From Caldifarciminota bacterium UBA5631 (GTDB lineage: Bacteria; Hydrothermota; Hydrothermia; UBA1063): a stretch of 64,000 bases of DNA. The notes under the pieces were generated by a model. The model saw only the letters and a list, made by a program, of their open reading frames with translations, did no database searches and was not told the origin of the DNA. A program made the translations under genes and the position numbers. Numbering within the stretch: position 1 is the stretch's first letter; every line of letters begins with the position of its first letter. The DNA lies in NCBI GenBank assembly GCA_002421425.1, contig DIJZ01000011.1, positions 14,050 to 78,049 of the forward strand, read 5' to 3'. Shown one piece after another: positions 1-9,141 of this stretch.

Positions 1-2035
1 CAACGAGGATTGTAACTCCCGCTGAAGGCCCGTCTTTTGGAATGGATCCTTCTGGAACATGAAGGTGGAGGTCTATTTTGTTGTAAAAATCCCTCTCCAG
101 GCCGAAATCCAGGTAGTTCGTTCGAATGTACGTTAGAGCTGCCTTCGCGGATTCTTTCATAATATCTCCCAGTTGTCCTGTTAATTCAAGTTTTCCGCTT
201 CCATCCATCTTTGCGACTTCGATTCTGAGGATTTCGCCCCCAAATTCTGTCCAGGCAAGCCCGTATGCGACACCGGCGGGAAGGGTTTCTGTAAGTTCTC
301 TTAGCCTGTAACGTGGTTGTCCCAGGAATTCTTCGAGATTTGCTGCAGAAACTTTTATTTTCTTATTCTCGTCGGCATAAATTTTTGCCGCCTTCCTAGT
401 TATTTTTGCAATTTGTCTTTCCAGTTCGCGAAGCCCTGCCTCTCTTGAATATTCATTTATAATGCGGTGAACTGCCTTCGCTGTAACCTGCAGGGTTCCA
501 TCAGGGAGTCCCGAGGCTCTTATTTGCTTTGGAAGTAAAAACTTTTTAGCGATATGGAATTTTTCATTTTCAAGGTAACCTCTAATCGGAATTACTTCCA
601 TTCTGTCAAGGAGAGGTTTTGGTATGGTGTAGGTAGTATTGGCAGTAGTGATAAACAAAACTTGAGAGAGGTCGTAATCCACCTCCAGGTAATGGTCCTG
701 AAAGAATTTGTTTATTTCGGGGTCAAGAACCTCCATAAGAGCTGCCTGTGGGTCTCCTCTCCAATCCTGACCGACCTTGTCAATTTCATCCAATAAGAAT
801 ACGGGGTTTGAACTCCCCGCCCTTCTTATCTGCTGAATGATCTTTCCGGGAAGCGCCCCGACATAGGTTCTCCTGTGGCCCTTTATTTCTGCCTCGTCCC
901 TCAAACCTCCAAGGGAGATCCGCACGAACTTTCTGTTAAGAGCCCTTGCAATGGATTTTGCCAGGGATGTTTTCCCCACCCCTGGCGGACCAACGAAGCA
1001 AATAACCTGCCCCCTGACTTCACCTTTCAGCTTTAATACCGCCAGATACTCAAGAATTCTCTCTTTTTGCTCTTCAAGCCCGTAGTGGTCTTCGTCTAGA
1101 ATTTCTCGGGCATGGTTTATGTCGAGGTTGTCTTCTGTGTATACACCCCAGGGAAGGTTAATTAGCCAGTCCAGGTAGTTTCTCAAAACTGTAGAATCAG
1201 GTGACATTGAGGGAGTTCTCCTGAGTTTATTCAGTTCTCCCAGGGCTTTCTTTTTCACGTCTTCAGGCATCAGAGAATCACGGATTGCCTTCTCCATATT
1301 GTCGAATTCATCTTCCTCAGTGGTGCCTAATTCTTTCTGGATCTCTTTAATTTCCTGCTGTAAGAAATATTGTTTTTGGTATTTCTTGATTTCTTCGGAA
1401 ACCCTTGATTCAATATTGATTTTCAGGTTCATGAACTCGATTTCTCTAAGAAGAATGTCTACGAGCCTTCGGAGAAGATCCCCAAGATCGTTGATCCTGA
1501 ATAGTTCAATCTGCTCATCAAATTTTAGTCTAAGGGCATTCAACACCTTGAAAGCAATCCCCCAGGGGTCAGCCGATTCGTCGAAAACATTAAAGGCGCC
1601 TTCAGGAACATTTTTTGCAAGCTCAATATATTTGGCGAAGTATTCTCTTAGCAATCTTACGTAATTTCCAATATCAGGATTCTCTGGAACCAGGAGTTCT
1701 ACAGGTTCGTAGTACGCATAAAAAGTATCATCCTGATAAACCAGTTCAGTGATTCTCACTTTCTCAAGACCCTCCACGATGGCGCGAATTGAACCATCAG
1801 GAGGCACAATATGCTGGATAAAGAGCCCCACCGTTCCATACTCAAGAAGGTCTGTCATTGATGATGGAGACTCTAATTCTGCATTGAGCTGTGTCACAAA
1901 AAGAGCCTGCTTGTTTAAAGTGAGCGCTTCCCTTGCAGCTTTCAATGAAAAAGGTCTTCCAATCATTACTGGTGATACCACCGATGGATAAATTATTAAT
2001 TCCCTTGTTATAATTACAGGAAGTCTATTTTCCAT
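1..2035 (-). CDS. lon: ATP-dependent Lon protease, C-terminus cut by window edge
   Basis: Cytoplasmic AAA+ serine protease that degrades misfolded and regulatory proteins. About 678 residues are visible; the family usually has 770-820, so roughly the last 100 lie beyond the left edge. In order: the N-terminal LON substrate-binding domain, a helical region, an AAA+ module with Walker A GPPGVGKT (around 1000-975) and Walker B LLDEIDK (around 800-780), and the start of the protease domain with PKDGPSAG, where Ser (codon 25..23) is the catalytic serine. The catalytic Lys is outside. The start is the ATG at 2035..2033, 8 nt after the clpX stop, so lon is the last gene of a tig-clpP-clpX-lon operon. 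Seen: motifs and reading frame. Inferred: operon. Confidence 0.95.
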   Translation of the reverse strand, partial: MENRLPVIITRELIIYPSVVSPVMIGRPFSLKAAREALTLNKQALFVTQLNAELESPSSMTDLLEYGTVGLFIQHIVPPDGSIRAIVEGLEKVRITELVYQDDTFYAYYEPVELLVPENPDIGNYVRLLREYFAKYIELAKNVPEGAFNVFDESADPWGIAFKVLNALRLKFDEQIELFRINDLGDLLRRLVDILLREIEFMNLKINIESRVSEEIKKYQKQYFLQQEIKEIQKELGTTEEDEFDNMEKAIRDSLMPEDVKKKALGELNKLRRTPSMSPDSTVLRNYLDWLINLPWGVYTEDNLDINHAREILDEDHYGLEEQKERILEYLAVLKLKGEVRGQVICFVGPPGVGKTSLAKSIARALNRKFVRISLGGLRDEAEIKGHRRTYVGALPGKIIQQIRRAGSSNPVFLLDEIDKVGQDWRGDPQAALMEVLDPEINKFFQDHYLEVDYDLSQVLFITTANTTYTIPKPLLDRMEVIPIRGYLENEKFHIAKKFLLPKQIRASGLPDGTLQVTAKAVHRIINEYSREAGLRELERQIAKITRKAAKIYADENKKIKVSAANLEEFLGQPRYRLRELTETLPAGVAYGLAWTEFGGEILRIEVAKMDGSGKLELTGQLGDIMKESAKAALTYIRTNYLDFGLERDFYNKIDLHLHVPEGSIPKDGPSAGVTILV

Positions 2036-2043
2036 AGCAGCTT

Positions 2044-3297
2044 TTAAGGCCTTTCCCTTCTTCGTTTGAGGTTATCTGAAAAGATTATAACGGGCTCCTT
2101 TCCACTGGTAATTACTTCTTTATCTACAATCACTTCTTCAACAGGTTTCTTGAGTTTCATTGTTGGGAGTTTGAACATTGTTTCAAGTAATGCTTTTTCA
2201 ATAATGTTCCTTAAACCCCTTGCACCTGTCTTTGTCTGAATAGAAATTTCCGCAATAGCATCCAGGGCGTCATCGGTGAAGGTGAGCCTTGCATTTTCCA
2301 TTTCGAAGAATCTCTGATACTGCTTAATAATTGCGTCCCGGGGTTCAGTCAGGATCTTTATTAATTCTCTTTTGCCAAGGGAGTGTAAAGGTACAATCAA
2401 TGGTATTCTCCCAATGAATTCAGGAAGAAACCCGTATTTTACAAGATCATGAGGCTCCACTTTGGACACAAGATCATCGTAACTGAGGCGTGCCATATCT
2501 TTCACATTTGACTTAAAGCCCATCTCAGTGGAACCCATCCGATTCCTTATTATGTCTTCAACTCCAACGAAAGCTCCACCCATAATAAAGAGGATGTTGG
2601 AAGTGTCTAACTGGAACGATCCCTGCTCTGGCATTTTCTTGTTACTCCGCATAGGAACATTTACCACATGGCCTTCAAGCAACTTTAGAAGCTCTTCCTG
2701 AACGCCTTCACCTGATACGTCGCGACCTGTTGTTGGTTTGTAAGCAATTTTGTCAATTTCATCAAGATAGACAATCCCATATGACGCCTTTTCTAAATCA
2801 CCACCCGCATTCTGAATCAATCTCAGGAGAACAGTTTCAACATCCTCACCCACGTAGCCTGATTCTGTAAGAGACGTGACATCGAAAATCGCGAAGGGAA
2901 CATCCAGGAGTTTTGCGAGGGTTTTGGCAAGCAAAGTTTTTCCACAACCAGTAGGTCCTATGAGGAGGACGTTTGTTTTTTGAAGTTCGATGTCTTTTTT
3001 GGGGTTTACAATTCTCTTGTAATGGTTGTATACGGCTACTGAGAGAACTTTCTTCGCAAAGTCCTGGCCCACAACATAGTCATCCAGGTAAACTTTGATC
3101 TCTTCAGGTGTTGGCAAATTGAAAGTTCTAAATTCTTTCTTTGTTTTCTCTTCGTCGATAATGATTTCATTGGCAATCCTTACACAGTCTTCACATATAT
3201 ATGCATCAATTCCAGAAATGAATCTCAGGTTATCGCTTTTTGGTCTTCCGCAGAAGGAGCAGTGGACAATCCTGTCCCGGCTAGATTTTCTTGGCAT
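2044..3297 (-). CDS. clpX: ATP-dependent Clp protease ATP-binding subunit ClpX
   Basis: Hexameric AAA+ unfoldase that recognises tagged substrates and feeds them to ClpP. The 417 residues match the family length. An N-terminal C4 zinc-binding domain (Cys pairs near residues 14-17 and 36-39) is followed by Walker A GPTGCGKT (about 113-120), Walker B YLDEIDK, a sensor region and the pore-loop area GYVGEDVE. The C-terminus carries the arginine-rich small AAA domain ending in RRRERP. ATG start, 1 nt after the clpP stop. The order tig-clpP-clpX-lon is a classic proteostasis operon in many bacteria. Confidence 0.97.
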   Translation of the reverse strand: MPRKSSRDRIVHCSFCGRPKSDNLRFISGIDAYICEDCVRIANEIIIDEEKTKKEFRTFNLPTPEEIKVYLDDYVVGQDFAKKVLSVAVYNHYKRIVNPKKDIELQKTNVLLIGPTGCGKTLLAKTLAKLLDVPFAIFDVTSLTESGYVGEDVETVLLRLIQNAGGDLEKASYGIVYLDEIDKIAYKPTTGRDVSGEGVQEELLKLLEGHVVNVPMRSNKKMPEQGSFQLDTSNILFIMGGAFVGVEDIIRNRMGSTEMGFKSNVKDMARLSYDDLVSKVEPHDLVKYGFLPEFIGRIPLIVPLHSLGKRELIKILTEPRDAIIKQYQRFFEMENARLTFTDDALDAIAEISIQTKTGARGLRNIIEKALLETMFKLPTMKLKKPVEEVIVDKEVITSGKEPVIIFSDNLKRRRERP

Positions 3298-3298
3298 T

Positions 3299-3916
3299 TT
3301 ACTTCTTTTCCTCCTTACGAGTGAAAATTACCTCATCCACCAACCCGTAGTCTTTTGCCTCATGGGCGGACATGAAAAACTCCCTGTCAGTATCTTTTTC
3401 AATTTTCTCGATAGGTTGCCCAGTATGTTTTGCCAGAACATTATTCAACAGGTCCCTCATTCTCATGATTTCCTCGGCATGGATTTTTATGTCAATTGCC
3501 TGTCCTTCCACTCCACCCCATGGCTGATGAATCATAATTCTCGAGTGGGGCAAAGCATATCTTTTACTTTTTTTACCTGCAGCCAGAAGGACAGCACCCA
3601 TAGATGCTGCCATTCCCACGCAGATTGTCGCAACATCCGGTTTTATATATTGCATTGTATCGTATATTGCGAGGCCAGCTGTGACTTCACCACCTGGTGA
3701 ATTGATGTACAGATTAATATCTCTCTCCGGATTTTCAGCTTCAAGGAACAGCATCTGAGCAACAACGAGGTTGGCAACATGGCCGTTTATCGGCGAACCA
3801 AGGAATATAATTCTATCTTTTAAAAGCCTCGAATAAATATCGTATACTCTTTCACCTCTGCCTGTAACTTCGATTACATAAGGCACGTACTGATCTATTA
3901 TTTTCTTGATGTTCAT
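3299..3916 (-). CDS. clpP: ATP-dependent Clp protease proteolytic subunit ClpP
   Basis: Barrel-forming serine peptidase that partners with ClpX. It has 205 residues. The nucleophile Ser105 lies in GMAASMG, the catalytic His130 in RIMIHQPWGG, and the Asp is in the KDTDREFF stretch (about 175-177). The oxyanion-strand motif NSPGG is at about 72-76. The start ATG at 3916 overlaps the 3' end of tig by 4 nt (ATGA-type junction), which implies translational coupling. There is no long propeptide. Nothing unusual. Confidence 0.97.
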   Translation of the reverse strand: MNIKKIIDQYVPYVIEVTGRGERVYDIYSRLLKDRIIFLGSPINGHVANLVVAQMLFLEAENPERDINLYINSPGGEVTAGLAIYDTMQYIKPDVATICVGMAASMGAVLLAAGKKSKRYALPHSRIMIHQPWGGVEGQAIDIKIHAEEIMRMRDLLNNVLAKHTGQPIEKIEKDTDREFFMSAHEAKDYGLVDEVIFTRKEEKK

Positions 3917-5130
3917 TCTATTATGACCTCCACTTTGATTGAATTCTTCAAAAGTTCAAGGGCTTTATTTCTAAGGATTTCATCGACAATTCCTTCCATA
4001 AGCCCCCTCTTCTCAAGCTCTTTTCTGTAGTTTTTAGGATCCATTCTGTAGATTTTGGCCTTTTCTTCAATGGACTTTATAATCTCTTCCTCGGAGGCAG
4101 TTAAACCTTGTTGTTCTACATAGTTCTTAAGGATAATTTCCTTTTTAACTATATCTTCTGCAACTTTCTCAAAGGATTTTCTTATTTCCTGATCTTTTGG
4201 ATCGTATCGGAAGCTCTGCGCAATTCGGGTTATTTTTTCTTCAACTAAAGAGCGCGGAAGTTCGAATTGAATCCTGTTGTAGATTTCATCGATCATTTGC
4301 CATTCGAGATGATCTTCTGACGCCTTCTCGTTCTGTTTTATAAGGTATTCCCTGATTTGTTCCTTCATCTTTTCGAGACTTTCATACCCAAGTTTTTTCG
4401 CGAAATCATCGTTAAGTTCAGGGAGAGAAAGCTCGGCTACATCTTTGATTCGGTACACTATTTTTACTGGTTTGTTCTTCTCCTCATCGAGAATCTCAAG
4501 TTCAACGGTTTCTCCCTTCCGTTTATTAAGAAATTTCTCAATGACATCGGGGTTTATGGTTTCAGAAGAGACCTGAATTGTAAGATTCTGCTTTTTCTTA
4601 GTAGTTCTTCCATTTTCAACCTCTTCGTAATCAACGATAATGTAGTCTCCTTCTCTACTTTCCCTCTCCACGGGCTCTAGTTTACCTAGTTTTTTCTGAT
4701 ATTTTTCAATCTCGTCATCTACATCAATTTCAGAAACTCTTTTGATCTTCTTCTCAAGCTTTATGGCACCTAAATTAGGAAATACGAACGTAGGGATTGC
4801 TTCATACTCTACTGTGACTGTTATACTTTCGCTGTCATCCTTTCTCTCTTTGATGTAAATTTCAGATACGATGTCCTCTTTTCTTGCTTTGATTTCTTCA
4901 TAAATCTTATGTTTGATGGCTTCATCCTGGGCATCTTCCAGTATTTCTTTCTCGAAGGCGTTCTTAATGAGTTCAATTGGCGCTTTTCCTGGTCTGAAGC
5001 CCTGAATTTTCGCTTTTCTTTGATACTCTAATGCGACCTTTTCGAGTTGTTCTTCAATTTCATCGTTCGAAACCGTCACTGTAAGTTCCCTTATGGATTT
5101 TGGATTTACGTTCCCTATTAGTTTAGTCAT
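3913..5130 (-). CDS. tig: trigger factor, ribosome-associated chaperone/prolyl isomerase
   Basis: Trigger factor binds the ribosome exit tunnel and shields nascent chains. It has 405 residues (family about 430). The N-terminal ribosome-binding domain has the signature GFRPGKAP near residues 45-52; the middle region (about 150-240) is the FKBP-like PPIase domain; the remainder is the helical C-terminal chaperone arms, rich in Lys and Glu. A GGAGG Shine-Dalgarno (5139..5135) precedes the ATG. First gene of the tig-clpP-clpX-lon operon, with its own promoter at 5157-5185. Confidence 0.95.
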   Translation of the reverse strand: MTKLIGNVNPKSIRELTVTVSNDEIEEQLEKVALEYQRKAKIQGFRPGKAPIELIKNAFEKEILEDAQDEAIKHKIYEEIKARKEDIVSEIYIKERKDDSESITVTVEYEAIPTFVFPNLGAIKLEKKIKRVSEIDVDDEIEKYQKKLGKLEPVERESREGDYIIVDYEEVENGRTTKKKQNLTIQVSSETINPDVIEKFLNKRKGETVELEILDEEKNKPVKIVYRIKDVAELSLPELNDDFAKKLGYESLEKMKEQIREYLIKQNEKASEDHLEWQMIDEIYNRIQFELPRSLVEEKITRIAQSFRYDPKDQEIRKSFEKVAEDIVKKEIILKNYVEQQGLTASEEEIIKSIEEKAKIYRMDPKNYRKELEKRGLMEGIVDEILRNKALELLKNSIKVEVIIE

Positions 5131-5156
5131 AAAACCTCCGTTTCGTATTATAAGTA

Positions 5157-5185
5157 ATTATAGTTCAAAAACCTTGAAAAGTAAA
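5157..5185 (-). promoter_or_regulatory. candidate sigma70 promoter of tig-clpP-clpX-lon
   Basis: On the minus strand, TTTACT (5185..5180) and TATAAT (5162..5157) are separated by 17 nt. A second TATAAT lies at 5152..5147. The promoter sits in the 72-nt gap between mgtE and tig. Read by eye; the start site is not proven. Confidence 0.55.
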
Positions 5186-5202
5186 GGAAAATGAAGAATT
5201 CC

Positions 5203-6579
5203 TTAATGCAGCATCAGCGTTGCGATGCTGAGGTAGATGCCTGTTCCGATAATGTCCGCAAGGGTTGTAATTAGCGGTGTACTGGCAGATGCTGGATCTT
5301 TCTTAATTTTTACAAAAATGAAAGGCAACGAGAGGCCGAGAACGGAGCCAACTATCACATTTACAAGCATTGCAATCACAACAACTCTGGCAACCTGCGG
5401 TCCCCCGCGAAGGAATCCCATTAACGATATTCCAAGAGCCATCGTGGCTCCAAGTAGACCTGCAACGAGAAACTCTTTCATAAAAAGGAAAAGCCAGTCT
5501 TTTGGTTTCACTGTTCCAAGAGCGAGGGCTCTAATAAGAAGTGTTGCAGCCTGTGAGCCCGCGTTTCCTGCAGTATCAACCAGTACCGGTAAGAAGCTTA
5601 CAAGAACGACATATTTTGCGATCATATCCTGAAAACCCTGTATAATTCCGCCGACTATTAGGTCCATTAGCAAGAGAGCTATAAGCCAGGTAACTCTGCT
5701 TTGATATATCTTCCGAACTGGAACCTCTTTGAGATGAGTTAAGAATTCGGCACCAACGACGTCAGGACTGACTGCTGAAATCTTTGCAAGGTCTTCAGTT
5801 TGTTCCTCGTCGAGTACGTCGATCATGTCATCGATGGTCACAATTCCAAGAAGAATCTTATCTCGGTCTACTACTGGAAGGACGTTCAAATTGTACTTTT
5901 TCATGAGTTTCACTGCCTCTTCCTGGTCCGTGTACGCTTCTACAAATACCACCTGGCCATCCATCAGGGTCTCTATTCTTTCCTCAAAGTCTGCGAAGAT
6001 TATATCCTTAAGGTAAATGTCATCAACTAGGTGCAAGGAAGTATCCACTACATAGATTATGTCTATAGTCTCTGCATCCTTACCGTTTTTTCTAATGTGC
6101 TCAAGGGCCTCTCTGCAAGTCCAGTGCGAACGGACGGCCACGTAATACGGTGTCATTAATCTTCCCACCGTGTTCTCGGGGTATCCGAGAAGTTTCAGGG
6201 TGTGTTTTCGTTCTTCTGTGGAAAGCATAGGCAGGAGCTTTTGTACTATCTGTCCAGGAAGTTCCTCGAACAGGCTTGCTCTGTCGTCGGGTTCAAGTTC
6301 TTCAATGATATTTCTTAACTCTTCGTCTCCCATCTTTTTCAAAAGTTGTTCCTGGATTTCGAAATCGAGCTCACTGAAAACTTCGACCTGAACGTCTCTG
6401 GGAAGCAATCTGAATATTATAATTCTTTCCTCTTCTTTTAGGGATTGTATTAAGTATGAAAGGTCCTGAGGAGGCCACTCGGAGAGGGCAATTTTTAGCT
6501 CATACCACTTCTTCTGCTCGACATATTCTTCGATGTCGGGTAGTATAAAATCTATGAATTCGTTTCTCTCCAGTATCAT
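5203..6579 (-). CDS. mgtE: magnesium transporter MgtE
   Basis: Mg2+ channel/transporter of the inner membrane. The 458 residues match MgtE: an N-terminal acidic helical superhelix domain (about 1-130), two CBS domains (about 135-255), a plug helix and about five C-terminal membrane helices. The pore signature GNAGSQAA lies near residue 340 with the following LLIRALALG. The Mg2+-sensing cytosolic half is intact. It has its own promoter (6602-6630) and a leader too short for an M-box riboswitch, so control is probably at the protein level. Monocistronic, divergent from the hydrogenase operon. Confidence 0.95.
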   Translation of the reverse strand: MILERNEFIDFILPDIEEYVEQKKWYELKIALSEWPPQDLSYLIQSLKEEERIIIFRLLPRDVQVEVFSELDFEIQEQLLKKMGDEELRNIIEELEPDDRASLFEELPGQIVQKLLPMLSTEERKHTLKLLGYPENTVGRLMTPYYVAVRSHWTCREALEHIRKNGKDAETIDIIYVVDTSLHLVDDIYLKDIIFADFEERIETLMDGQVVFVEAYTDQEEAVKLMKKYNLNVLPVVDRDKILLGIVTIDDMIDVLDEEQTEDLAKISAVSPDVVGAEFLTHLKEVPVRKIYQSRVTWLIALLLMDLIVGGIIQGFQDMIAKYVVLVSFLPVLVDTAGNAGSQAATLLIRALALGTVKPKDWLFLFMKEFLVAGLLGATMALGISLMGFLRGGPQVARVVVIAMLVNVIVGSVLGLSLPFIFVKIKKDPASASTPLITTLADIIGTGIYLSIATLMLH

Positions 6580-6601
6580 CCATAAGCCCTTGTTAGTGAT
6601 A

Positions 6602-6630
6602 ATTATAATTTAAACTGTATCTAAGTTCAA
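6602..6630 (-). promoter_or_regulatory. candidate sigma70 promoter of mgtE
   Basis: On the minus strand, TTGAAC (6630..6625) and TATAAT (6607..6602) have a 17-nt spacer. The predicted start is about 15 nt before the ATG at 6579, leaving only a short leader with AAGG. Divergent from the hydrogenase promoter at 6652-6680. Confidence 0.65.
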
Positions 6631-6651
6631 ATCCTACTAACCTTGTATGGG

Positions 6652-6680
6652 TTGAAGGTTTAAGGCTGTTGCCTTAAAAT
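6652..6680 (+). promoter_or_regulatory. candidate sigma70 promoter of the hydrogenase/formate dehydrogenase operon
   Basis: TTGAAG (6652-6657) and TAAAAT (6675-6680) have a 17-nt spacer. The -10 box ends 12 nt before the ATG at 6693 and no clear Shine-Dalgarno follows, so the transcript would have a very short leader. It is the only promoter I could read upstream of the 18-kb gene run that follows. Confidence 0.6.
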
Positions 6681-6692
6681 ATTTGCAAACCT

Positions 6693-7085
6693 ATGAAAAT
6701 AAAGGAAATAGCGGAAAAAATAGAAGGCAAGGTCATTACAGGCGAAGACAGGTTAGATGAGGTAGTTGAGAAAGGTTTCGCTGCCGATCTTCTTTCCGAC
6801 GTTCTTGCGCTTACTGAAGAGAGTTCCTGTCTCATTACGGGAATAACAGGTCCTCAGGTGATCAGGGTTGCTGAAGTCCTTAATATTCCGCTGATCATAA
6901 TTGCTCGAGGTAAACAACCGTCAAAAGCACTCGTGGAATCCGCACGAGCGGCAGGTATTCCGGTAATTCTTACAAATAAAACCGTTTTTGAGACTTGCGG
7001 AATTCTTTATTCTAATGGTATGAAACCATGCAAAATAAAGATATTCCATGGCGTTGCTGATGAGTCTTCCTCTTTCGTGGACTGA
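6693..7085 (+). CDS. DRTGG-domain protein, hydrogenase-operon type
   Basis: Small cytoplasmic protein (130 aa) made of a single DRTGG-like domain: an N-terminal KIKEIAEKIEGK, then ADLLSDVLA and repeated GI/AG-rich beta-alpha units (IIARGKQPS, AGIPVILT). DRTGG domains otherwise occur next to CBS domains or in phosphotransacetylase-like proteins, and their ligand is unknown. Free-standing copies are common in operons for NADH-linked [FeFe]-hydrogenases of Thermotogae and clostridia (family knowledge). A paralogue lies two genes on (7524-7877). First gene of the operon, with no obvious Shine-Dalgarno. A regulatory or sensor role is inferred only from context. Confidence 0.75.
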   Translation: MKIKEIAEKIEGKVITGEDRLDEVVEKGFAADLLSDVLALTEESSCLITGITGPQVIRVAEVLNIPLIIIARGKQPSKALVESARAAGIPVILTNKTVFETCGILYSNGMKPCKIKIFHGVADESSSFVD

Positions 7086-7090
7086 TACCG

Positions 7091-7537
7091 ATGTGGGAAG
7101 AGAAGTTCAGACTGGTTTACAGGGTAAAACCCATGGATCTGGCAAGTGCAGGCTCTGCATCATCCCAGATCAAGGTTGAACTCCAAAGAAACGGAATTGA
7201 GGAAGATGTGGTCAGGAAGGTTGGCATCATTTGCTTTGAGGCTGAAATGAATATGATTCTGTACTCGACAGGTGGTAAATTGAAGGTTGAAGTCTGGCCG
7301 GACAGGATTGAGATTTTGGCGGAGGATGACGGCCCAGGAATTGAGGACCTTCAAAAGGCGATGGAGCCTGGCTATTCCACCGCACCCCCATGGGCACAGG
7401 ATTACGGTTTTGGAGCCGGCATGGGGTTCCCAAATATGAAACAGAATTCTGATGTTTTTGATGTAGAAACTAAACCGGGTGAAGGGACAAGAATCCACTC
7501 GGTGGTTTACAGGAGTAAAGATAATGAAACTCCATAA
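7091..7537 (+). CDS. GHKL-type ATP-binding protein (anti-sigma/RsbW-like fold)
   Basis: 148-residue stand-alone histidine-kinase-like ATPase domain. An N-box region (EAEMNMILYS), the G1 box EDDGPGI and the G2 box GFGAGMGF with GEGT near the end form the Bergerat ATP site. There is no dimerisation/phosphoacceptor His domain and no sensor domain, as in anti-sigma factors. Proteins of this type sit in hydrogenase operons between DRTGG and PHP genes. The target is unknown; an anti-sigma or switch-kinase role is possible. Starts 5 nt after the DRTGG gene and overlaps the next gene by 14 nt. Confidence 0.75.
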   Translation: MWEEKFRLVYRVKPMDLASAGSASSQIKVELQRNGIEEDVVRKVGIICFEAEMNMILYSTGGKLKVEVWPDRIEILAEDDGPGIEDLQKAMEPGYSTAPPWAQDYGFGAGMGFPNMKQNSDVFDVETKPGEGTRIHSVVYRSKDNETP

Positions 7538-7877
7538 TATTGTTGAAGCAATAGGTCTGAAAGTTTTTAACCCTGGCGTTCCGAATTACGGAAATATTGA
7601 AATTAGCGGAGGTTATGCTTCTGATCTGCTATCTGACGTAATTGCAGGACTATCCAAGGGTGATATTTGGATCACCATTCAGAGGCATCTGAATATCATT
7701 GCTGTTGCAAAACTGAAAGATGCTGGTGCCATTCTGATTGCAAAGGGTCTTGAACCTGATAAAAATGTCATTGAAAAGGCTACTGAAGAGGGGGTCATAC
7801 TTCTCGGAACAAATCTAACAACCTTTGAGGCTGCTGGTAAACTTTACAACCTTTTGAAATACGGTGAAGTTAGATAA
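7524..7877 (+). CDS. second DRTGG-domain protein
   Basis: 117-residue paralogue of the protein at 6693-7085. It shares the ASDLLSDV motif and the AKLKDAGAILIAKG / ATEEGVILLGTN pattern. The frame is open from 7479, but the ATG at 7524 has AGGAG (7511-7515) at the right distance and overlaps the preceding gene by only 14 nt, so I use it. The pair of DRTGG proteins flanks a GHKL ATPase, which suggests a three-component module. Function unknown. Confidence 0.75.
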   Translation: MKLHNIVEAIGLKVFNPGVPNYGNIEISGGYASDLLSDVIAGLSKGDIWITIQRHLNIIAVAKLKDAGAILIAKGLEPDKNVIEKATEEGVILLGTNLTTFEAAGKLYNLLKYGEVR

Positions 7878-7881
7878 GTTC

Positions 7882-8628
7882 ATGGCGGATTTGCACATTC
7901 ATTCAACTTTATCCCCGTGTGGGAGCCTGGAGATGTCGCCTCGAAAAATTGTGCAAAAAGCCCTCGAAAAAGGGTTGAATCTTATTGCCATCACTGACCA
8001 TAATTCATATCAGAACACTTACTATGCTGCAAAGATTGCTGCAGATTATGGAGTAAAATTTCTTTTTGGAATCGAAGTCCAGACAGCAGAAGAAGTTCAC
8101 TTGCTCGGTTTATTTGATTCTTATGAAGACGTAATGAGCTTTGGGAAAATCATTTATAATAACCTCCCGAATGTGCCGAACAATCCAGACTACTTTGGTG
8201 ATCAGGTAGTGGTAAATGAGGAAGACGAGATTGTTCAAATAGAGCCCAGATTACTCTTGAATTCCGCGACTCTCAGCTTAAGTGAAGTAGTTAATTTGAT
8301 AAGTATGCACCATGGATTAAGCATACTTTCTCATGTTAATGCGAATCAGTTCAGCGTGATTTCACAGCTTGGCTTTATTCCAGAGGATTTGGCCTTTGAT
8401 GCCATTGAGGTTACCTGCGACAGTGAACAGGAAACAGTATCCGGAATAGAAGGTATACAGAAACATCCAGTTGTCACTTTTTCCGATTCTCATTATCCAT
8501 CGGAGATAGGAAGAGGTTACACTGTGTTTTTTGTTGAAGAACCTACTGTTTCTGAGATTAAGAAGGCCCTCAAAGGAGAAGAAGGCCGTTATTACGAAGT
8601 TTTTGGAGAAAAAGGGAGGATAGTATGA
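7882..8628 (+). CDS. PHP-domain phosphoesterase-like protein
   Basis: PHP (polymerase and histidinol phosphatase) domain protein of about 248 aa, a metal-dependent phosphoesterase fold. Metal-binding signatures are DLHIHSTLSPCG at the N-terminus, ITDHNS (about residue 40), a GIEVQTAEEVHLLG segment, SHVNA and FSDSHYPSEIGRG near the end. ATG 7882 gives MADLHIHS; GTG 7864 would add six residues and overlap the previous gene by 14 nt. PHP proteins recur beside HydABC genes in Thermotogae and clostridia. The substrate is unknown; a nucleotide or phosphate-ester product is conceivable. Confidence 0.8.
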   Translation: MADLHIHSTLSPCGSLEMSPRKIVQKALEKGLNLIAITDHNSYQNTYYAAKIAADYGVKFLFGIEVQTAEEVHLLGLFDSYEDVMSFGKIIYNNLPNVPNNPDYFGDQVVVNEEDEIVQIEPRLLLNSATLSLSEVVNLISMHHGLSILSHVNANQFSVISQLGFIPEDLAFDAIEVTCDSEQETVSGIEGIQKHPVVTFSDSHYPSEIGRGYTVFFVEEPTVSEIKKALKGEEGRYYEVFGEKGRIV

Positions 8629-9140
8629 AACTTCATATTCCAGTTGAAAATCCGCAATATCAGATGCTCAAAAGAGATATTGCAAGATACAGGAGAAAAC
8701 CTGGTCCCCTAATTCAGGTGCTTCACAGGGCTCAGGAAATTTTTGGCTACCTTCCGCCTGAGGTACAGTATTTTGTTGCCCAGGAACTGAATGTCCCTGT
8801 TTCCCAGGTTTATGGTGTGGTAACCTTTTACAACTTCTTCCGAACAGAACCTGTTGCAAAACACGTGATAAATGTGTGTATGGGTACCGCATGCCATGTT
8901 AAAGGAGCTGAGGGTATAGTTAAGGCTATCTCGGAAGAACTTGGAATCAAGGTTGGGGAAACTACAAAGGACAAGTTCTTCACTCTTTCAACTGCTCGTT
9001 GCTTTGGAGCATGTGGACTTGCCCCTGTGATTATGATTAACGAAGATGTCTTTGGAAAGCTTACTCCGGAGAAAGTGAAGGACGTCATCAGAGAATATAG
9101 AGAAGAGAAGCAAAGAGAAGAAAGAGAGGGGAATAATTAG
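8625..9140 (+). CDS. hydC: NuoE-like [2Fe-2S] subunit of NAD(P)-linked hydrogenase/FDH (HydC/HndA type), copy 1
   Basis: 171-residue thioredoxin-like ferredoxin subunit that passes electrons between the flavin subunit (NuoF type) and its partner. An N-terminal helical bundle is followed by the thioredoxin-like domain with cluster ligands in CMGTAC (C-x4-C) and CFGAC (C-x3-C). The start overlaps the PHP gene by 4 nt (ATGA). A second NuoE homologue lies at 11731. Comparison: HydC of Thermotoga maritima and HndA of Solidesulfovibrio fructosivorans. Confidence 0.9.
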   Translation: MKLHIPVENPQYQMLKRDIARYRRKPGPLIQVLHRAQEIFGYLPPEVQYFVAQELNVPVSQVYGVVTFYNFFRTEPVAKHVINVCMGTACHVKGAEGIVKAISEELGIKVGETTKDKFFTLSTARCFGACGLAPVIMINEDVFGKLTPEKVKDVIREYREEKQREEREGNN

Positions 9141-9141
9141 G

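Noticed and set aside
6580..6601. M-box riboswitch upstream of mgtE
   Set aside because: The predicted transcription start is about 15 nt before the ATG; there is no room for the riboswitch.
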